This document shows, piece after piece, positions 23,639 through 36,160 of a stretch of DNA of 64,000 nucleotides (the first letter of the stretch is position 1; every line of letters begins with the position of its first letter). Both the position numbers and the translations under genes were made by a program. Source of the DNA: Fallopia convolvulus (taxonomy: Eukaryota; Streptophyta; Magnoliopsida; Caryophyllales; Polygonaceae); NCBI GenBank assembly GCA_964016875.1, contig OZ024726.1, positions 54,987,325-55,051,324 on the forward strand, given 5' to 3'. The notes below the pieces were generated by a model that worked only from the letters and a program-made list of their open reading frames with translations, made no database searches and had not been told where the DNA came from.

Positions 23639-25097
23639 ATACATGTACTTTGAAAAAAAAAATTGGCGGGAAAAATAACATGCATTGTGTCATTTATGAT
23701 TTTATTGTCATAAACAATTTGTTAGAATCCATCTACAATTGACATAAATCGATCAATTTGCTATAGTTTACATGCTTTGGCAATTAAGTGACTATGTTTG
23801 TGATTTAAAAGTTGATAAATTTTGAAATTTTAGTCGGATTATTTGATTTATGGGTATCACTTGAAAGGTTGTTGTCAATAATTAGGACTCTTGATTTAGG
23901 TAGGTTAATGATTATTTTCAAATGATAATATTTTCCTTGGTTGAAGATTTATCCCGATATTATTGTGCTTTATTTTCAGGCTTCAAGTAAACTGAGATGG
24001 ATTTTCGAATCATACTCGATCTTAAGTTAGCTGGCTACCACATGGATTGATTCGTGTTTATTCAATATTTAAGCCGGAAAAAATATATAGAAGATCAGCC
24101 TACTTCATGCACATACTAAGAAAATATTGTCCAATTGCTATATGCAATCATGAATCATGATCGACTTCATCGTAATACTTTTTATATACTAAAAGGCCAA
24201 TTAATAAAATACTACATGATAATCATGCAAATTGATCAAGCTTAGCAAATTAATGTCATGACTCATACCAAATAATTTTATGCATGAATCAAGTGTAGTT
24301 TTATTCGGATATGCTTAACATGTCATATAATGGGTTTTTTTTAATAAGGAAATGAATTAGGAGGGACGACTCATCGATTTAGGATGAGATTTTTAAGATC
24401 GCTCAGTGTTTCACGAGTCGGGAGTTGGTAGGACATTGCCATCTTCATAATGTTATCTTCCATAGGACTGATCTCCTAGAAGATATAATTTATCCGATGA
24501 ATTTCAAACCTCTTGAGAGACTAAAATATCCGTCACGATAAGTTCAATCTCCCACAAAACAACACTACATGATTGATATAAGATCGGTAAAAACATGCTG
24601 ATATGTCATATGTATGTGCTGCACGGGATTAATGTACATGCTTGGTGCTCATTAGTCTTTAGTACACACCCTATAAATCTATAATTCATATTGGTCGCAC
24701 ATTTTTATTTTATTCTCATTTTAAAAATGCAAAGTGAGAATGTTAATAAGCTAATTAAGTTGCTAGATTATCTCGATGACGAATTTTTAAAGGAGCTAGG
24801 ATGCTGTAATGTAGTTGACCTTGATTTGTCATTAGTCACTACGGTATTAATTATGATTGAGGAAGAAATCTTAATAATTGCAACCACCGAGATTTGCCCG
24901 CTTGGTTGTGCACATATCTGTGACATGATTTTACAAGAAGTTTGATTTCCTTTATATCAAGGTTCTCATTTAATAATTATTTAAATAATGCGGTGGGCAT
25001 TAGTGATTAAGTTATATATTGTTTACATCTCAATATGTGCAATCTTTGTTATATGTTGAGAAAGAGGTTAGGAAAGTTTTCCATATTAGAAATTTGT
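23639..25097. other. AT-rich intergenic DNA with possible LINE 3' end at 24333
   Basis: A poly-T stretch followed by AATAAGGAAATGAATTAGGA at about 24333-24352 resembles the 3' end of the minus-strand LINE at 10706, suggesting a short LINE tail. Nothing else is recognised. Confidence 0.3.
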
Positions 25098-25957
25098 GAA
25101 ATTCCGGTTGGTACTCTCGAGTTTTTGATTTTTTCGTATGGTGCCCTGAAAAAAACTTATTCTGAGTGGTACCCCTGAACTTTTGCTAAAGTCCGTCAGA
25201 TGCCCTTAGTAGTGAATTTTCATTAGTTTTTAACTAAATGAGTATATTTTCTAATGAAAAATATATATTTTTGTATTTAAAAAAAATTAATTCAATAAAA
25301 ATTCAAATACATTGTATAAAAATATTAAATTAAAATTTATATTATATATATTTTCAAGTAGATTGTATGTTGTATGATTAAAATAATTTTAATTTAAAAC
25401 CAAAAATATTATAATATTTATATTAAAATAAAAAATAATGCATGATTAAAAATTTCATGTAGATTTTATATAGTTAATTTTGAAAATTTTAAAAACTTAA
25501 TAAATATTAAAATTTTATTGTAACTTGAGAGTACCATAACAAAAGTTCTATTAGTTTTTCTAAAAATTGTCAAAATTATTACATAAAACTTACATGACAA
25601 ATTGACAATTTTAATTATTAATTTCAATATAAATATTGTAATATTTTTTTTGTTTTAACTTAAATTTTTTTAATTATACAATGTTCAATCAACTTGAGAA
25701 ATATATATAATATAATATTTTTAATTTAATAGTTTATATGATTTATTTTAATTGTTATTAAACTTAATTTTGTTTTAATTTAATAAAAAAAGTATTTTTT
25801 CATTAAACATACTTATTTAATTAAAAACTAACGAAAATTCACTAGTAAGGGCATTTGGAGGACTTTAGCAAAAGTTCAGGGGTACCACTCGGAATAAGTT
25901 TTTTTTCTGGGCACCATCCGGAAAAGTCAAAAACTCGAGGGTACCAACCGGAATTTC
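25098..25957. mobile_element. 860-bp long-TIR element (TIRs ~170 bp)
   Basis: The termini start GAAATTCCGGTTGGTAC and are inverted copies over about 170 bp with about 90 percent identity, including GTGGTACCCCTGAACTTTTG on both arms. The interior is very AT-rich and non-coding. A clean target duplication is not visible, so the class (MULE-like or other MITE) is left open. Confidence 0.8.
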
Positions 25958-27054
25958 TGAGAATAAATTATTATTAAACTAGTATGTATTCTCGAACCTT
26001 GTACGAGTTTTGCTTAAACAAAATATTAATAATAGTTTTTTCCAAATACATGAATTATCTATGAACAAATAATCATGATCTTAAAACGCAGATTAATTTT
26101 TAATTTTTATATAACTAAGATAAACTTAAAGGTTTTTTAGAATCTAGAACTCTTTTTTATTAGTAACATCCCAATTTAATAATAAATCAAGTTATCTTAA
26201 ATAAATTATTTGAATAAAATTATCTTTTAAGTTTTTCTAGAATTTAGAACTTTTTATTATTATTAATATTCAAATTGAATAATACTTAAAAAATACATTA
26301 AATCAAATTATCTTAAATAAATTATGTGAATCGATTTTTTTATTTTGTTTAACAAATCAATAAATAAATATAAATAATTTATTTTTTAAGATATAAATAA
26401 AATATTTATACATTGGTCTACAATTAGATTTTAACCAATAAAAAAAGCCCAATTATATAGGATATTAAAAAGATGGATGATGTGGTTCAATGTGTGGTTG
26501 ACATGTGTCATTTTATATAGGATATTTTTAATAAACTATACATATTACATCTACTAAAAATTATTATTTTCCAAAAATAATAATTATTAATTAATATAGG
26601 CGAGAATATTTTTAAAAAACTATGCATATCTTATCTTAAAATGGTATCTTATATAAAAATAATAAATAAAAATTAATATATGCAAATATATTTAAAAAAA
26701 CTAATATATTGATTTTTTTATTTAACATATAAATATAAACAATTAAAAATAATCAATTAAGATATCTTAATTAAAAAATGATTCTATCTAAAAATAAAAT
26801 AAATATTCTAGAATTTGTATGATAGCATAAAAAAATATCCAAATGATCTTCTAATCTATGATATCCAAAAATAAAAGATTGTTTAATAATGTGATTTTCT
26901 ACCCTATATTCTAAAAACATGGATAAGAATTTATCATATCCAAAAATAAAAGATTAGTTTTAAAAAAGGCTGGTGTAGTCCAATCTAAAAGTGACATGTG
27001 TCATTTCATAATTTTTTTAACATCTACTTTAGGTTATAGTTATGATTTTTTAAC
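25958..27054. other. Very AT-rich intergenic DNA
   Basis: Repeated short AATAATAAATT-type sequence; no gene, no element ends recognised. Confidence 0.5.
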
Positions 27055-30000
27055 CAAACAGCTTCTACTCCAATCGTATCCACATCTGACCCATCTTGAA
27101 TTTGCCGAGCACCAGCGAAAACAACAGTTCCATCAGAATCTCTTCCCACCACCCCTATACCACATTCTTTTCCTTTGACTGTACCATCTATATTTATCTT
27201 GATCCATCCAGTCGGGAACCGCTGCCAAGTCTGTTGCACAACTACAATCGAATATGAATGATGCTGACTCTTCTTCTGTGCACTTAAAAATTCAGAAAAT
27301 CGGTCCAAACACTCAGTCAAAACATCACCAACATCCACGTCCTCTTTGGCAAAGATGATCTTGTTCCTCGCTCGCCAAATACCCCAGCAGAGAAAAGCCC
27401 ACAAACCTTGGTCCTCATCGGATTTACAGAGAATTTGCTCAACCCAGTCTAAGAATGCTGCAGATGAAATTCCAGAATTATGAAAATCCGGAAAATTGTC
27501 CCAAATGGTTTGTGAACGAAGACACTCCATGAGTGCGTGCATTGTTGTTTCTTCACGTCCACAAAACTCACAATACGGATCTTGGACAATTTTTCGACAA
27601 TATAAATTGTGCTTGCAAGGAAGAATATCAAGACCCGCTCTCCAAAGGAAAGATCTAATCCTAGGGGGTATTTTTACCTTCCAAAGTTTCTTCCATAGCT
27701 TTCGGGTCCTATCACAATTGGACTGCTCCCCCGCTCTAGAAACTGAGCATTTTCCTTCTTCAATCATCTTATAAGTCGACTTAACCAAGAAGATACCATC
27801 ATGAGTATAAAACCATGCCAGCTTTTCTTGAATCAAAGAGTCAACTAAGTAGATGTCGAGCACCACATCAGCATCCTCATGCAAAAACACGGATCGAACT
27901 AACTCCACATTCCACTGAACGCTATCCCATTAAATTAAATCCGAGACTCTCAGGTCCTCACTACTACCATTAGGGTTCATTAATAGTTTAAATAAACAAG
28001 GCCTAGGCAACCACATGTCTTTCCAAACCATTAAAGAATCCCATTTCCAACTTTATAGTACAATCCCTTTTCTAGCACACTTCGGCCCTTCGTAATGCTC
28101 CGCCAACAAAAGCTTGGGTTAAAACCAATCCGAGTATTCGTGAAATCATAGTGGGGAAAGTATCACGCCTTAAGAATCCGGGAGGCAAGAGCATCATGAT
28201 CTTGTAAAATTCTCCATCCTTACTTTGCAAGCAAAGAAAGGTTAAAATCCTCCAACTTTCTAAAACCAAGACCTCCTTTTTCCTTTGCAGACACATACGC
28301 TCCCAACTCATCCAATGTAATTTTGAGTCACCTGACCCACTCCAAAGAAAATGACACATGAGTTGCTCAATCTCTTTGCAAAGACTCGAAAGTAACATGA
28401 AGCATGACATAGTATAAGTGGGAATAGGCGGATCACAGATTTGATCAACACTTCCTTTCCGGCTCTAGACAAAGTATTGGCTTTCCAACCCTTCAGTTTT
28501 TTCCACACCTTCTCCCTAACTTGTGAAAAAATCACCTTCTTAGATCTACCTACCATAGTAGGTAAGCCAAGATACTTTTCATGTTTCTCCACTTTCCGAA
28601 CATTCAGAATTTCTTGCACAATATCCCTTAAATCCTCACCCACATTCCTGCTAAAAGACAATTCAGATTTGCCCAAATTAACTTGTTGTCCTGATGTTGC
28701 TTCATAACATTGGAGAATATGAACAATTTCAGAGGCCTGACAAGACGCCTGAGCAAATAAAATACTGTCATCAGCAAAGAAAAGGTGAGAAATAAAAGGG
28801 CAAGTTCTAGCAACTTTTATGCCCTTCAGTCGGCCTGCCCTAGCACCTTCTCGGATCATGCTTGAAAAACCTTCCACTACAAGCAAAAATAAATATGGAG
28901 AAAGAGGATCTCCCTGACGCAGATCCCTTTCTGGTGTAAACTCACTAGATGGGGAGCCATCCATTAGAACCGAAAAAGTCACACTTGTAACACATTTAAT
29001 GATCAAACTAATCCAATTCTCATTAAAACCAAAGCCTCTCATACTTTGCTCCAAAAAGTCCCATTCCACACGATCGTATGCCTTAGCCATGTCCAATTTC
29101 AAAGCAAACTAACCCTTCTTTCCCGTCCTCTTAGTCTTCATAAAATGGAACAATTCAAAAGCTGAAATTACATTATCTGTAATCAGTCTTCCGAGCACAA
29201 AAGCACTTTGAGAATCAGCAACGACCTTATGCAAAACATTCTTCAACTTGTTCGCCAACACCTTACTAATAATCTTATACAAAACATTGCACAAACTGAT
29301 AGGTCGAAGATCCTTCATACGAAAAGGGTCAGAAACTTTTGGAATTAAAGAAATGAAGGTATGATTAAGATATTCAGGAAAAGGGTCTCCAACAAGAATG
29401 CCAAGACAAAAGCAATAATTTCATTCCCAATAATATGCCAATGTTGTTGAAAAAACAACGTTGACATACCATCAGGACCAGGAGATTTTGTTGGGTCCAT
29501 AGAAAAAAGAGCAACATGTACCTCCTCACCGATGAAAGGGCATAAGAGCATCAGATTATCCGAATCCGTCAGAAATTCAGAATAGACAAGATTCCTTAAG
29601 GAGCCAAATTTGTGTGTGTGTTATGATCAGTCTTAAAGAGTTCCATAAATTAATTTACGGTCACTCTAGTCTTACTCAATCTGGTTCTCCATTCCATGCC
29701 ATCATCATCCACCAGTCTCCTAATCTTATTCCTTTTTCTCCTCCCATTCGCCTTCTTATGAAAGAAAGACGAATTACAATCTCCCCATTGAAGCTCATTT
29801 GCTTCCGCCCTTTGGTACCATAGCATTTCTTCTTTCTCCATCAACTCACGTTCTTGCTTTTCAAGAGCCCTCCGTCTATGGACCCAAGCACCTTTCATTC
29901 CATTTTTACTCATTGCCCTTAACTCATCTCTTATTTTCGCCATTTGAGCAAAAATATTGCCAAACTCTTTTCGGTTCCATTCCTTCAATTCCTCATCACA

Positions 30001-31030
30001 AAATTTTATTTTTTCCATCACGCCCGTCCCTCGATTTGTTTCATTCGGATTCAACCAGCAGTTTTTAACAATCACCTCACACCTTTCAGATGACTCCACA
30101 TTGCCTCAAAGCGAAAGGGGTGAGGGCCTCTACGCTCCTCCTCCACCTCTTCCTCACATTGATAACACTCAAGCAACACAGGTAGATGATCTGATCCAAA
30201 CCTCTCTAAGTGTCGCACATTGTCATTAGGGAAACGATCAAACCACTTCTCATTTTCTAGACCCCGGTCCAATCTTTCCTGTATAAATTCCTCCCCTTCA
30301 CAACCATTATCTCATGTAAATTTTGGCACAGACCGAGCAATCTCACTAAAACCACATTCATCCTCTACATGATTGAACTCCATCATGTCATTCCAATTTG
30401 GTTCATTCCCTCCCTCCTTTTCTTCCCGTCTTAAAATTTGATTAAAATCCCCTAAGCAAGCCCACACCTCATGTTCATCCTCAGCCAGTCTACGAAGGAG
30501 ACTCCAAGAATGAAATTTTTCTTCCCTATTTGGCCATCCATAGAAACTTGTAAGACGCCATTTCTTCTTTCCCCCCTTCAACTCAATATTTGTATCAATA
30601 TGGTGACTCGTGTAAGACCGGATAGACACATCAATTTTATCATCCTAAAGCAAACATAAACCACCAGATCTTCCAACACAATCAACAACAAAGCAAACAT
30701 CAAAAGCAATCTTTGAACACAGCTCTTCCATTCTCTTACGGTCACATTTCGTGAGCACCCCAACCCCTCTTTGTTCACAGATTGAACTTCTACCCTCCCA
30801 TCACCCTCCTTGTCTTTTAGCCTGAGCACCCCAACCCTGGTTTCCACCTCATTTTCCAACTCATTACCTCCCTCATTTGCTTTTCCTTTATCATTTGTAT
30901 CCTCTAACATTTCTAATAGTGACTTCCCCACCCCTTCTCTTTCATACCCTTTATAATAACCCTCTCCTTTTCTTTCTCCGCTAGCTCCCTTGCATGGAGT
31001 ATGTGCTTTATCGGGGATGCTCGAAGCCAA
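27055..31030 (-). mobile_element. Degraded LINE (L1-type non-LTR retrotransposon), minus strand
   Basis: From right to left on the minus strand: a Lys/Glu-rich segment (about 30770-31030); an endonuclease domain (about 30100-30740) with WRLTSFYGWP, CLGDFNQIL and GSDHLPVLLE; a linker (29650-30099); a reverse transcriptase (about 28300-29560) with SPGPDGM, LRPISLCNVLYKIISKVLANK, LDMAKAYDRVEWDFLE and the catalytic FADDS; a zinc-binding region (about 27500-27780) with PCKHNLYCRKI and CEFCGREETTMHALMEC; and the start of RNase H (INIDGTVKG). The frame is broken at several places, with stops near 30306, 29320 and 29105. RNase H ends abruptly at about 27055 with no 3' UTR or poly-A, so the 3' end has been lost. 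This is a dead copy. Confidence 0.9.
28308..29102 (-). pseudogene. LINE reverse transcriptase core segment
   Basis: This 264-codon open stretch holds the RT palm: MKLDMAKAYDRVEWDF with the first Asp, RQGDPLSPYLFLLVVEGFS, and HLFFADDSILFAQA with the Asp pair, then KYLGLPTMVGRSKK of the thumb region. It is in a different frame from the neighbouring RT segments (29109-29318 and 28072-28410), so no complete polymerase can be translated. Confidence 0.9.
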
Positions 31031-31444
<414 letters not shown>

Positions 31445-32399
31445 CTTTACAACTCTAAAAGTTATCCCTCAAAAGATAAATAAATGCCCTACAATTCCGG
31501 CCCTATTCAATCCATTTATTCAATCAATTTTTCTTAGATTAAAAAATGCACTATTTCTATGGCACAATTCCATTTACAAAGAGGGCATCCAACCAATTAA
31601 GATAAGCTCACAATAATGCTTGCGGTGACTCATGGACTCTAAAAATTGATTACGGTGACTATCTACATTTTAGCATATGAACAGATAATTACGGTGACTC
31701 CTAAACGCATGCAATTAAAAGCAAGACAATAAAAAATGATTGTTGACCTTACACTTTAATTGCATAATATTTATTTATGGCTTTTGGGATTCACCTCATG
31801 AGAGTATATATATGCTTAAGTCTTGATCTCCCCATATGCCATGTTCTATGCTACCATTCAAATAGCAAAACTACCCTACTCAATGGGAACTAAATTTGCC
31901 TCGGAAAATCCTAAAAGCACAAATCAAAACTTCGCCGAATCCAGCCCTCTGACGGGTGAATATTGAGGAATAACGCAAGTAGGTGCTCTAGGGAGTGTCG
32001 TCGAATCAGATTGCGGTTCTTCAACCGGATCAACTACTGCATCGCAACGACGTTTTGTTCTGATTCGCTATTGGTGCACTACTGATGCCGACTCATCTAA
32101 ATTTAGAAAAGACGACATCATCGCAGTTGTAAATATAAATTTTGACTAGTGCAACACACGAGTTTAGCAACCTAATAGATAAAACATTTGACCCTGGTTG
32201 TTGTAATGATATTAATATATAAAAATCCAGATTATAAGATATATTGTATGTAATAAGAATATTCATAGTACTAATATTTTAATAATTGAATATAACTGGG
32301 ACAAAATTAAAAGACAAATAAAAAGTAATAATTCATTTGCTCACTATTTTTATACTCCGTATATCTTACCACCCCAAAGAAAGCAATGCCATTCATAAT
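31445..32399. other. Intergenic DNA, nothing recognised
   Basis: No open frame with family similarity and no repeat ends were found between the microsatellite and the hAT element. Confidence 0.4.
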
Positions 32400-32699
32400 G
32401 GCGGTACTAGGGCTGTAATCGAACCGAGCCGAGCCGAGCTTTCAAATGCTCAAGCTCCGCTCGATCATTCAGGGGTCTGTTCGGGCTCGGGCTCGAGCTC
32501 GGTTCGAGCCCAAAATTTTGTTCGAGCTCGGTTTGTTTAAGGCTCATCGAGCTCGAGCTCGGCTCGCGAGCCCACTCGTTTATCTTGTTAATGAGCACAA
32601 GCTCATTGAGCCCACTCATTTATCTTGTTTACGAGCAAACCAAACAAGCTAACACAAAGCTCATTTAGTTCGTTCGCGAACAATAGGTAATGCTAGACT

Positions 32700-33640
32700 G
32701 AAATGGTGCTGTGGAGGAGAGACTTTGGTGATGACACCATTACATAGGTAATGCTAGACTGCTCTGTTAGACTCTGTTTGGTTGCAGAACACATTATAAG
32801 ACATGTTTAAACAATATATTTAAAAGCACATACTACATTTTCACTTTTAAATTACCCAATAGTGTGCTTATGTTCTATATGCTGCATGATATCCATACAA
32901 ATGATAATTATGTTACATGGAAACGTCTTTCTGTGCTAATGCATATTATTATTGGTAATTCTGGATATTTTTAAGCTCTTTTTCCCTTTCTAAAACTCAA
33001 TCTTCTTATTGTAGCATAAGGACCGTGAAATCAAAGAGCTGAATGAAGTCCTAAAATACTACCCACATGGCTATCATGGCGCTGACAAGGATGGAAGGCC
33101 TATCTACATTGAGCTACTGGGAAAAGTAGATCCTGTCAAACTTATGAAGTTGACTACCATGGATCGCTATATAAATATCATGTTTGTAAATTCGAGAACG
33201 ACTTTGTTATTAAGTTTTCAGCATGCACTATGGCTGCAACGAAACATATACAATCGTCGGTGTTCGGGGTCTGGTAGGTTCTCCATTTTCTTGATATTGT
33301 CTCTACAAGTTTTAGTGAAGTTTGTGAAATGCCTTCACTTTGGATATTTGAAATGCTACACTGTTGCCTTTTCATCTATTAGGGTTTTTAAAATTCACCA
33401 GGTCTGCTAGAGAGCTTATAATGCAGTTGTAGAAGTTTAATAGTGATGACTACCTTGAGGTATATAAACTGATATTACTATACTCATCACAATCACTTAA
33501 GTGCTTCTCTTGATGCCAACCCTTGATCAAAAGATTATAGTCAATGCTGGTCCTAGATTCAGGCTTTTGTGGAACACAGTGAAGTCCTTCCTAGACCCAA
33601 AAACCATATCAAAGATTCATGTTTGGCATGCCAACAATGG
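32700..33640 (+). pseudogene. Captured Sec14-like phosphatidylinositol transfer protein fragment
   Basis: Five consecutive exon-like pieces match the N-terminal and CRAL-TRIO part of plant Sec14-like proteins: WRRDFGDDTI (about 32710-32740); ELNEVLKYYPHGYHGADKDG with GRPIYIELLGKVDPVKLM (33015-33165); FVIKFSACTMAATKHIQSS (about 33200-33262); TRSARELIMQL (about 33398-33433); and IVNAGPRFRLLWNTVKSFLD then PKTISKIHV (33535-33626). Pieces are separated by AT-rich, intron-like spacers, one with a good ...TTGTAG acceptor before the second piece. So genomic DNA, not cDNA, was copied. It is disabled by a one-base loss near 33176, an in-frame TAG at about 33431 and missing sequence after 33265. The GOLD or nodulin C-terminal half is absent. 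It lies inside the hAT element. Confidence 0.88.
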
Positions 33641-33726
33641 AATTCTCCATCATGTTTTTTTTGTTATATCATCTAAAAGTACCAACTTGACATGCCAAAC
33701 GGAACCCTAAAATTACAAATGAAAGT

Positions 33727-34504
33727 TCACATACTTGATTGGTTGGTAGATGACCTAGTTTGCCTTGAAGGGCCTTCATTACCACCTTCTTCTTCCTCTT
33801 CTTCTTCTTCCTCTCCATAATCAGCACGACGAAAGATGGTGACTTCGTACTTCATGGCCACACGATCAACCAGCTCAAATACACAAGCATCTCCAATTTG
33901 TAGAAGATTCTCTCTCACAAAATCCTTCCATGTAGATGCCAAGAGACGTACTTGGCGCTGCCGAATAGTTCTCCCCAACCTGTAAATCCCGTAATTTACG
34001 AGCCAGCGTTTTCCATCTTCTCCGACAAGGACCATGCCTTTGTTTTTCTTTCCAAGGATGTGCTTCTTTGAATGTTCATTTGGAATACACTGGATATATG
34101 ATCAAAATAGCACAATTAGGGCATATACTTTGTTTAATCAAGTTTAGTAGTAATTATATATATATATATATATGAATATGACATACCAATACACACTGCT
34201 TATAATTAACATAATTTGGTTGCATTCTGACAGTAAAGAAAGGATTTGAGCTTTTAAAGGCCTTGGCTCTTGTCCATGCATCAATAGCCCATTGAGTTCT
34301 TTTCTCACCTACAATTTCCACACCCAAAATTGATTATAAGTAATTAAATTAAAACAATACGTTTTTAGTTATTATATAGATATCAGAACAAAGTATCATG
34401 AATGAAAACACAAATTTGCAATCTATATTAAGGAAAATTAACATACTGGATCTTTTGGCTCGCGACTTTTCTCTGTTTTTTTTGTAGCCTTTGTGGACAT
34501 TCAT

Positions 34505-34584
<80 letters not shown>

Positions 34585-34636
34585 ATTTCATCCTCTTCAG
34601 TATCGACAACTTGCGATTGGTCAAATCCGACTTCAT
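33727..34636 (-). CDS. B3 DNA-binding domain protein (REM-like) inside the hAT element, 3 exons, 224 aa
   Basis: Minus-strand exons 34447-34636, 34187-34308 and 33727-34089 join with GT-AG sites into 675 bp. The B3 domain begins AFKSSNPFFTVRMQPNYVN (exon 2) and continues CIPNEHSKKHI, WLVNYGIYRLGRTIRQRQVR and WKDFVRENLLQIGDACVFEL (exon 3), then a Glu-rich tail. B3/REM proteins are nuclear plant transcription factors. Exon 1 contains a GAT trinucleotide run. Related proteins usually have an acidic stretch there, and one frame gives poly-Asp, but that frame hits a stop on splicing to exon 2. The only ATG-led frame that splices correctly reads the run as about 26 methionines. So this may be a captured, altered copy and not an active gene. 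Whether it is expressed is unknown. Confidence 0.6.
34507..34584. repeat. (ATC)n / (GAT)n microsatellite within B3 exon 1
   Basis: About 26 uninterrupted trinucleotide units. Depending on frame on the minus strand it reads Asp, Met or stop; on plus, Ile, Ser or His. Confidence 0.95.
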
Positions 34637-34696
34637 TGTTGCTAGAAGCTCTGACAACAACGAAGTCGGATTTGACCAATCTCAAGTTGTCGATAA
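34598..34696. repeat. Imperfect ~100-bp palindrome overlapping B3 exon 1
   Basis: The left arm (TATCGACAACTTGCGATTGG then TCAAATCCGACTTC) is inverted almost perfectly at the right (GAAGTCGGATTTGACCAATC then TCAAGTTGTCGATA). The middle is also partly symmetrical (TTGTTG...CAACAA). Both strands therefore encode nearly the same peptide, beginning LRLVKSDF and ending GFDQSQVVD. Confidence 0.9.
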
Positions 34697-35849
34697 CTTG
34701 AGATTCATCCTCTTCAGTAGCCTTTGTGGATCTTCAGCCTATATTGCCAAATAGTAGCAAAAATGTCATTGAACACCATATAAGTGATATCGGGTGCCAT
34801 TGAACACAAGAACTTGCAATTTCTTTATTTTACATAAAAAAAAATGTCGGATAGATGCTTGAACTTGGAGTTTCAGAGTCGAAAGGAAGCTGCAATTATA
34901 AGAAAATTCACTATTTTCTTACGATTGGACAAACACCATCCTTTGTCAAGTGAAAATTGTTAAAGCACAAAAATTTCAACAGAAACACAACTTCTCTTCT
35001 ACAATATCTTTCGAATTAATGCTTAATTGACCTCACCCTAACCCGAATAAGGAGGAGACGAGCATGAAATCGAAAAAATTGAAGGCACATACCTTGATGG
35101 TGGTAGCAGAGGGTGGGGTTGGCGTCCCGTGTCGAGGAGGAGATGGATTGCAGAACGAGAGCAAAACTAGACACCGACGGGCTGGAGGCCAGAAGGCGGA
35201 AGAGAATGAAATTGGAGAGGCGAGAGGCGGGCAAGAGATCAGAGAGCGGCAGGCAACGGTGGTCGGTGGCCAAGAGATCTCAGATCTCAAATCAGAAGAG
35301 TCGAAGAGAAATTAGAATAGGAGGCTGGAGAGTGGAGGCGGAGGTATCTAGGTTAGAAGGAAAAAGAATGAAATGTTAGGGTTATCATTCAATTGTATAT
35401 TGGGATGGGCTACTGGTTTATGGTGGATTGGGCTACTGGTTTATCGGTGGACTAATGGTTTATAGTCACTTATAGGCTAGTATTCATTTAAAAACATTAA
35501 GGAGAATATATATTATATATATATATATGTTATTGTATATATATTTGTATTTTTTTATTATACATATAATCGAATATGTTCATGAACATAAAACCGAACG
35601 TGTTCACGAATATGTAATCGAGCTTTTTCATGAACATATAATCGAGCTTGTTCACAAACAAACGAGTCGAGTTCTCTTATGCTCATGTTCGGTTCATTTA
35701 TCTTTCGAGCTTGCTCGTGTTCGGTTCGTTATAAATCGAACCGAACACGAACGAACTTTAACCGAGCCGAACACCGAATTTCTCTGAACGGCTCGGTTCG
35801 CTTACATCCCTAGGCGGTACCGAGTTTGCAATGTTCAGGTCTCCACATA

Positions 35850-36160
35850 CTCCCTCTGTCCCATAAAGATTGTCTAGTGTTTCTTTTTAGGCGTCACAAA
35901 AAGTTTGTCCACCTTGTTATCTTTCCTTTTATATCAATTTTTTCTTACTATATTACCCTCATTCAATCTCATCATATCCAACCAAAAAACTACCCCCACA
36001 TGCTTTTTTGGTCATTTCCTTATTTTTCTTCTTTTATCCATCTTTTCCCATCACAATCACAACTTCTCTCTTCTCCTCATTGGTTGCTTTTTAATCTATC
36101 TTATTTTCTTAATAAATGTGCACATTGTCCTTTTGGATAAATTTTGTGGGACGGACGGAG
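35850..36160. mobile_element. Stowaway-type (Tc1/mariner) MITE, 311 bp
   Basis: The left end CTCCCTCTGTCCCATAAA and the inverted right end TTTGTGGGACGGACGGAG are flanked by TA on both sides (35848-35849 and 36161-36162). It lies 30 bp outside the hAT target duplication. Non-coding inside. Confidence 0.85.

Larger units (their letters stand above)
32408..35812. mobile_element. Non-autonomous hAT (Ac/Ds-like) element carrying host gene segments, 3405 bp
   Basis: Both flanks carry the 8-bp duplication GGCGGTAC (32400-32407 and 35813-35820). The left end TAGGGCTGTAATCGAACCGA and the inverted right end TAGGGATGTAAGCGAACCGA match at 18 of 20 positions and resemble the Ac terminus (TAGGGATGAAA). 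Subterminal zones (32420-32680 and 35560-35800) are packed with CGAGCTCG, GGCTCG and GTTCG-type motifs, as expected for hAT transposase binding. No transposase is encoded. The interior holds an intron-containing Sec14-like fragment on plus (32700-33640) and a B3-domain ORF on minus (33727-34636). Both look like captured genomic DNA, making this a Pack-type hAT element. Confidence 0.88.

Noticed and set aside
24691..24945. 84-codon ORF as a small gene
   Set aside because: No recognisable family, no splice or promoter context, and composition close to the AT-rich surroundings.
29614..30229. Plus-strand Ser/Pro/Phe-rich ORFs
   Set aside because: They are antisense to the degraded LINE endonuclease and RT linker.
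33620..33710. Small MITE with GTTTGGCATG/CATGCCAAAC ends
   Set aside because: The inverted ends are short, with no clear duplication. It may be only the junction of the Sec14-like capture.
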